Shown piece after piece: positions 57,119-64,000 of a stretch of 64,000 bases of DNA. Every line of letters starts with the position of its first letter. Position 1 is the first letter of the stretch. The translations under genes and the position numbers were made by a program. The stretch comes from Linnemannia elongata (lineage: Eukaryota > Mortierellomycota > Mortierellomycetes > Mortierellales > Mortierellaceae). Below the pieces are notes generated by a model. It saw nothing but the letters and a program-made list of their open reading frames with translations, searched no databases and was not told where the DNA came from. The DNA is taken from positions 930,001 to 994,000 of the forward strand of contig JAXBDG010000017.1 in the NCBI GenBank assembly GCA_036320915.1. The letters run 5' to 3'.

Positions 57119-60100
57119 ATGACCATGTCACGACCGCCGCTGGTTAGGGAGGGCGCCGAGTATGATGTGGAGCAGTGGCGTAGACAGATGGAATCGTCAA
57201 CCACCGCAGGTAAGGTTGCCCCCCCCTCTTTTGCAAGTTAAGAGTTTACTCGCCCCTGGACTAATGCGATGAAAGTCGCCTTATAATTTTGTGAACAGCA
57301 GCAGCACAACGATGGTACTTCTCGGACATGAGTGAAGAAGGGACAACAATGTGAGTGAACATAAAGTAACGTTAGTCAATTGCCTTGCGAAACACATGGG
57401 GGAAATATAGGATGCTTACTGTTTTACACAACGTTCTTCGTGTAACATAAAAAGTCCAGTAGAGCCAGCTACCATCAGGACAAGCACTGACAAGGTGTGG
57501 ACGAACAAGGCCTCGTTGAAAGATGTTCCTTCAGGATGGTATTGGGTCGTATTCTGTGTGTCTTTTGACGGCCTTGACCTGAACCAGATTAGCACTATGC
57601 TCTTCGATGCCGAGCGGGGCGATGCCTTGCACAATATGGCAACACCTGTAAGACTCAATATGGCCTCTTTGTCTCGTGGACCTTTTTCCGTTTTCTAAGG
57701 CCATTGTTAACGCTGTTCTTTTTATTTATTTGTCTGCATGGTAGACGAATACCTGCAAGACTCAACTTACGACTCGTGAGATAAAGCACAATTTGAAGAG
57801 GAAAGGTATGTCTTCGCCTTGAGCAGATTTGGTCTCTGCACTTGGCTCTTCTTGTTGAAATCGAAATTAATACAGGAATAAATGAATACTTACTTTTTTG
57901 CTAATATTTTGTTTGTGTATGTAGCGAGTACTGGAATGGTCCGACTGAGGATGCATCGACAGATCGAGGTGACGGGAAGAGAGCCGTACTTGCATCTTTA
58001 CGTTGCCGCCAAACTTCGTTCAACTTATCAGCTCAGTGACAACCCACTGTTCAAACTTCACTATGTCGAACTGGGGACCAGCAGCTTTCGATCTGCGAAT
58101 GGAAAGGAAGGTACGTTGTTCCCCTGTCCATGCAGTTGTTCACTAAATGTACCGCAAAAAATGCATGTAGGCTTACTTTTATTTTTCGACATCATTGCAT
58201 AGACTACGTTCTCTATGGATTTGGTAACCCAGACCAATTCATCACTGTCGACCGCGGCCTAGGTTCGCCCGAGAGGCCGACAGCTGCAAAGATCCGGACG
58301 TTTGGTATCTCTGACAAGGGCGAGTTTGCTGTTACGCTTCATTTGAGAGAAAACAACTCCAGTCCAGGGCCGCCTGTATCAAACGAGGGCGCAACAGCCA
58401 TTACTATCGACGCCCCAAGGGTTCAAGCAGTCATTTCGGTGTGGGATATTCGCTCATCAAGCTACTCCATCGATGCCGACGTGAAGGCTTGTCCTGATTG
58501 GAGTCCACTGCCGTATTCAGTGCCGTGCGCAGAGATCGACATTAGATTACCTGACAAGCTTGCTTCGCCTGACGCCTGGAAGACCTTTCGCGCATGTATC
58601 AGCATCTCCACAAAAGGAACAAAGGTGGCTCTCTGCGGTATCGACACTACCTACGGAACACTTTCCTTTGCAACATACAGCTGCGATCTGCCAAATCCTG
58701 CGAGCCCAGTTCGTGCGACCAGAACCTTCACCCAAAAGCCGACATGCAAGGAACTGAAGTCATTTTCGGGACATTGCGTTTTTCATCGGATTAACCCCGA
58801 AGACCGCTACGACGACAACGATACAGAGAAGTTCATCACCTTCAATGGATCGATCTTTGAGGTCTACAGCACTGAATCCTCGGGATGGATTCAGCTACAC
58901 AGGATCACACTTACCCCGGATCTCAGTTTGAATCGAGCACACTTCTATGTGTTTGTTCAGAGTCTAAGAGGCCGTTACTTTGCATGGACTGGAGTTCCTG
59001 GTGTGGTGTCTATCTGGGATATCGAGAAGGGCAAGCTCGTCAAAAACATCTACGTGGATATCGATACAAGCCCGGTCCACGCAGTTCTGTCCCCCGACGA
59101 AACTAAGGTCGCCATCTCTGTGAAAGGATCCGTCCAGATCTACCAATCCACGACCGGAATCCTGTTAGGTACCCATACCAAGGGCGTCGTGTCAGACAAT
59201 AACTCTGAAGTGGTGCTAGGGAACGAGTACTTTGTGGTGAAGAATAACTCCCGTGCGCAGCAGGGTGGACCTGTCGATGTCCGGTCGATTGTCAGGATTC
59301 AGGACATGGAAGTCGTCAACCCGAAATACCACCTTCATCAAGACTATCGCTTGGTGTACCCCCTCCCGTCCATGACTACCATTGCAGCCTACAAACAGGT
59401 ACCCAAAAGACATATTTGTTTTGAACAATTGACGTACTCTAACGTGAGCAACGCTGTTGCATTATATTATCCTCGTTTTCAATGTTAATCATCTCTTCAT
59501 TTCACATAATATCAACCTAGGGCTCAGTGCTGAACATAAAGAGGATGACAGCCATAGAAAGACCCAATCCACAGCATCCTTGCGAGAATATTCCATGCAA
59601 GCCGGAGAAAATCGCCATCGACAACTTTATCGATAGAAAATCATTTACTTACAAATCGACAGCTGGAGGTGTCTTTGTGGTATCCTGCTTCCAGGAATAT
59701 CTTAACGGATGCATGAACATGATGCTCAAGGTTACCGTGAGAGAGAGCACAAACGATTCCCCGGACTCGGTTCCTAAGTCAATGGTGCTCCCTCTTGGCG
59801 ATACCACAGCCGCTTTCCGTGGGTATTATTTACCTACGCCTTCAAAACTCGTCGTCTTTGTAGAGGGGTACATGAAGATCTGGATCCTCTCCTCGACCGC
59901 TGCACATGTCTGCCAACTTGACTACATCTGGGGATCTCTTCCATACCAGCCTGAACGTGCAAAGGCCTACTGTTACCGTCCTTTGCTTGAAGCTTGGTCC
60001 TGTCGACACGGAGCTAGAATGCAATTTCATCTTGGAAAGCCCGTTTGGTTTGAACATAACAATATCGCCGAGGGCAGCACTGAATCGACGGATTACGATG

Positions 60101-62180
60101 TTCTCACCGTCCCCCCCGACCGGAACGCTGAAACAATCATGACGACGGAAGCAGAGCGGCTCGAATATGGGATCTTCAGCCTCATCGACATTTACGGATA
60201 CGGAGACCCCAGCTGCAAGAAAGACATCATTCGCTATCTTCTGAAGTGTATCCGACCCTCGATCACCAACCCAACCTCATGTCTTGTTCCACTCTGCAGG
60301 GCATGGTCTCTGAAAAATCAAGCCTATCTCTTTGCAATTGTGCAAGAGATCCTTCCAGAGACGAGGGTGACCTGGATTCCCGATAGTACAGCTACAGAGG
60401 CCACAGACCCTTTGGCGATCCTGATGAACATTGCCGAGAAGGAGCGGTCCGTCATTAAGGTTGTTCGAGTGGTGATAGGCTACTGTGTTGAACAAGCGAC
60501 CCGATCCAAGAACATGGCTTTTTTGCACCCCCTGTTTGGAAGTATGCGCGCGATCATCAAGTATTACCCCGAGGAAGCTCGCAAGTACATGGGCCGCATC
60601 GCCTTCTTCCGCGTCAAGTATCCGTCTTACCTATTGGAGAATCACATCCCCAGTCAAAAGCTAACCCCGATTCGCTTCTCATTCTTCGAGTCCATTCGTC
60701 GCATCGGGATGTCGGAGCTGGAGGTCAAGCGGAATGCTCGTTTAGAGTCGATCATGCAATTCAAGTACAATATGGAAGCGAAGGACGGCGAGGACAGGGA
60801 CGAGTCAGGAGATCCGGTCTTTATGGCGTCGTTCGATGCGCTTTGGTACAACAAGAACAGAGATGTAGACAAACAGGAGGATCAGATATGTCCATCAAAT
60901 GGCCGTCGGCAAGAGAGAAGCGGAAGGCGAGGTACAATCGGAAGCGGGAGCGTAGGCGGAGGTAGAGATGCGCAACTTACTCCTCATAACAGTATGGCCG
61001 CCACTGATATGTTTGGCGAGCCAGTGAAAACTCAGAAAACGACATGGTTGAAGGCTCTTCTTAAGCTGATTGAACTCAAGCTCCTGTTCCGCGCCCCTCC
61101 AGTTGTGGAATGCTACGATTTTGAACTCGAGCTCTTTGACAACCCCGCCATCGCCGCCCTGGTCTCCTACAAGTGGTAATTGTTTCACTTCTTTCCTTTC
61201 TTCACTTGAGATGATTTCTATCTGGGACTAACTATCTTATGCATTGCTTTTTTTGCTGCTGCAACGATAGGGATACGATTGGATACCCTTACTGGTTTGT
61301 GCGATTCTTTTTCCAATTCCTTTACTATGTGTTGGTCGTCACGGCGGCGCTCACTCAAGTATACAACCCACGACCAAGTAGACTGTTTGGGGTTTTTATC
61401 GCGGTCATCAGCATGGCTCTCATCTTTATCTCGCTGGAGATCATGCAAGCAGTCCAAGATTGGAGACGATATCTCAGGTGAGTTCCTACAGGAACATTCC
61501 TTTCCAGTGTAATTTGTTCATTTTTTTTTTATTTCGTTCGCAGCAAGAGTTGTTGCCGCCGGACTTAGTTTTTTTTTGTTTCAATATTCGCATTGCACAC
61601 AAAATAGATCTCATTACAACATTGTGGACGTGGCGGCTTTTGGAATCCCCTTGGCCGCGAGTATTCAACAGCTTGTTCTGATTTGCGCCCAGGAAGAGTC
61701 GAGCAACAATCGTGCCCTGAGTTTTTCTGTTTTGCTTGTATTTTTCCATATGGTAAGATATTCAGATCCTTTGTCAAAAAAAGTTTCGCTTGTGTTTTTC
61801 GCGTCGACATCAATCAATTTTTTTTTCCACCCTCCAACGATTCGCGCTCTTTGTTTATTTTTTCGTCTTTAATTAGCTGATTGAGCTGAGGATTAGCAAG
61901 GGCGTTTGCAAGTACGTGACAATCATCCAACAAGCCGTGGTCGAAATTTGGATTTTTTTCATGATCTTTGCAGGATGCATTGTTGCGTTTACTATCACGC
62001 TCCTCCATCTCAGGATGAGCTGTACCTATGAGGGTTGCACGCGCCAGGAAACAAAGTACCCTAGCCATTTTCTCGGCGCTTTATCCGCCACCTACTTCTT
62101 TTTGGTAAAGAAAAACAAGTTGTTACACTTACGATGCGCTTTTTGCTGTGAACAATTGCCAGCTGGAACTAACCTTTACA

Positions 62181-62215
<35 letters not shown>

Positions 62216-63320
62216 TGACACAAACAAGGGTGGCCGCTACGATCCTGTGTCGGGAGAACTGGACTCGATGGAGGATTTAGCTTTCCATTTAGCAATGTTT
62301 ATTTTCTTGTTCTCGACTACTATCCTTATGCTCAATGTCTTGATCGGTAAGACCAACTATGTTGAGTTTTTTTTTGTGATACGACCTTTTTTTTGATGCT
62401 CATTCCGCTAAATACCTTTTCGCTTCCTTCCTTTCGTCTTACTTGCATCAAAAATTGTAGCACTGATCAATGTGGCATTCGCAAAGGGAGATGACGGCTG
62501 GCGATTGGCTTGGATCGAAGCACGGCTACGATACATCGAGTCGGCCGAGAACCTGTCGTACCATATCCCAGGTTTCCGTCAAACCTTTGACTGCTTCCCC
62601 AAACTGATCTACTTCACTGCCACCGCCAAGGATGTTAGCGCCTACATCAAAAAGTATCCCAAGGGCCGGAGGCAAGACGATATAGAGTCGTTGATTGATG
62701 AGTGGGTCAAGCCCGCGAAAGATCACAATGACGGCCAGGACGATAGCGATGAAGAGAAGGACAAGGATGTGAAAAGGACGCCTGATGTCAGTCCGATGGT
62801 AGTTCATAATCCTCTCACGGAGAACACGGATCCACTGAGCAGCAAGAGTTCATACTGGTCGCCCAATTCTGGAGCCCAAGGAAGTGATAGCGGAGCCGGT
62901 GTTGGTATCGGTGTTGGTGGCGGTATCAGTGGCCGCCTGCAAAGTTATAACAGTAGCAGCGGAGGCAGCGATGGGGGAGGAGGTAATTCCTACAATCAAC
63001 AGCGAAACCCGTCGATCACGTCTCTACCCTACATACCCGGCGACCCGGGAACATCCTTCTCGTCACAGCCAACACGGCCAGCAGCAGTAGTGACCCCGAG
63101 CTTGGCGGTGGCGATGGAAGAGAGTGAGGAAAATGCAGAAGCATTGATGGATCCGGAGATCTTGTCGGCGACAGTGCGTAGTTTGGACTGTAGGATGATG
63201 CGTCTTTCTCAACAGGCGGATCGTATCGAGCAGGCATTGATGGCGTTGTCGAGTCCTAGGTCTGACAACTCTACTGTTGTTGGTGCTGGATCTTCCTCGT
63301 CATTGTCTTTGCCTTTGTAG
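57119..63320 (+). CDS. TRP-like ion channel with N-terminal WD-like beta-propeller
   Basis: Twelve exons (57119-57209, 57299-57350, 57479-57647, 57745-57805, 57925-58110, 58203-59398, 59521-61175, 61271-61477, 61608-61752, 61877-62104, 62229-62346, 62461-63320) give 1655 residues with all phases closed. Residues about 50-186 form a beta-rich unit (SGWYWVVFCVSFDGLD). Residues about 186-800 carry WD40-like repeats, for example GVVSIWDIEKGKLVKN and SPDETKVAISVKGSVQIYQS. A helical linker region follows. Membrane spans start near 1142 (S1), 1175 (S2), 1213 (S3), 1240 (S4) and 1280 (S5). A pore-loop candidate is ATYFFLGGRYDP. S6 runs into a TRP-like helix, MLNVLIALINVAF...WRLAWIEARLRYIE, closely resembling TRPV S6 and TRP box. 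The C-tail is Gly/Ser-rich with a short coiled coil. Probably a cation channel; gating stimulus unknown. Confidence 0.85.
62184..62212. repeat. Poly-T tract in channel gene intron
   Basis: 29 T residues shortly before the acceptor of the intron (62105-62228) that splits the pore region. Confidence 0.9.
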
Positions 63321-64000
63321 ATGGGCAGGCAGGGCAGATAGAGATAGACCTCTCAGTACTAGAAATCAGGGCCAAGGCAGGACAATGACAAGACAAAGGG
63401 AGCAGGAATCAAAGGGTGGTTTTCAAGGTGTTGACAAAGTGTTATTCGAGGGCAAGGATACAGGGCAAAGATCGGGTTCAAGGCAGTGACGAATTGAGTT
63501 CAAGTTACTAAGTGGGGATTAAACTATCTGGGTACTGACTATATGTATGTGTGATTATGGTTATGTTAATTAATTATTTACTTGGGCGAAGACAACTGCG
63601 CCCAAGTTTTCCTGATCGCACCAAGAGTCGACCGATCGTATTGTACGACTCGACATAATCATACCAAGAGTCGACCAGTCGTGATCTGACTATGGTGTAG
63701 GACGCGACAGCAACCTTTCATTCATAGCGATGTTGCTTTTTGATCCTTCGATATCGGCTCTTTCAATCCTTGCTTCGTTAAAATTCGAGGCTGTTTTGTC
63801 AACTGTAAGAATTGAGTGTTGTCTAATGGGTACACAGAAATCAAACCTCAACTATGGGTGACTAAATTCCTTAGAATTAGTTGCCGATCTAAAATCAAGA
63901 GTCGCTTTTTTCTGAAATTAGGCGGAAGGTGTTTTGGTCAATGCAGGGGATTTACTTAGCGAAATATTAATATTGACAGGCTCTTACAAAATATGTGCCA
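63321..64000. other. 3' flank of channel gene to window end
   Basis: No gene is seen. Purine-rich GGACAA-type strings (about 63370-63490) are followed by AT-rich DNA. A 14-base direct repeat (ACCAAGAGTCGACC) occurs at 63620-63633 and 63663-63676. Confidence 0.5.
63620..63676. repeat. 14-base direct repeat pair around GTCGAC
   Basis: ACCAAGAGTCGACC occurs twice, 43 bases apart start to start. GAGTCG in the first copy is complementary to CGACTC at about 63646-63651, so a hairpin is possible. Confidence 0.75.

Noticed and set aside
57460..57478. Acceptors at 57459 and 57462 for exon 3 of the channel gene
   Set aside because: With the exon 2 phase they run into a stop codon; the acceptor ending at 57478 keeps the frame.

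Overview
The window looks like nuclear DNA of an early-diverging filamentous fungus, most likely a Mortierellomycotina (Mortierella-type) species. This is an inference. It rests on intron-containing eukaryotic genes with short GT-AG introns (mostly 58-390 bases), CT-rich leaders and many long poly-A/poly-T tracts in the intergenic DNA, and a gene set that fits the group (allantoicase, fungal CYP51, a GDP-fucose-type transporter, PTS1 acyl-CoA oxidase, a TRP-like channel). I could not run a similarity search. No rRNA, tRNA, CRISPR array or intact transposon was found.

I support sixteen protein genes, most with exon models whose reading frames close exactly. Left part (1-11 kb): a DENND6-type Rab GEF with eight exons and a peroxisomal acyl-CoA oxidase, both on +. 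Middle left (13.9-26.6 kb): four minus-strand genes, namely a polo-like-kinase-related kinase without polo boxes, allantoicase (purine nitrogen use), CYP51 (ergosterol) and homogentisate 1,2-dioxygenase (tyrosine/phenylalanine breakdown). Centre (31-36 kb): a disordered/coiled-coil protein with clustered TQT motifs, convergent with a GIT1-like glycerophosphodiester transporter. 39.4-47.4 kb: a small hydrophilic protein and a large Q-rich BTB protein on -, the latter divergent from a RINT1/TIP20 tether subunit on +. Right part (48.7-63.3 kb): a + strand run of a GDP-fucose-type nucleotide-sugar transporter, a METTL21-like methyltransferase, two paralogous F-box proteins and a 1655-residue beta-propeller/TRP-like ion channel.

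The genes do not form one pathway cluster. Loose themes are membrane traffic (DENND6, RINT1, nucleotide-sugar transporter), lipid/sterol metabolism (ACOX, CYP51, GIT1-like) and nutrient catabolism (allantoicase, HGD). The main points of interest are the N-terminal WD-like propeller fused to a TRPV-like pore, an apparent GA-AG intron in the GDP-fucose-type transporter, a duplicated 3'-flank sequence that brackets the PLK-like kinase gene, a 7-base first coding exon in the second F-box gene, and an F-box copy with features of a retrocopy.
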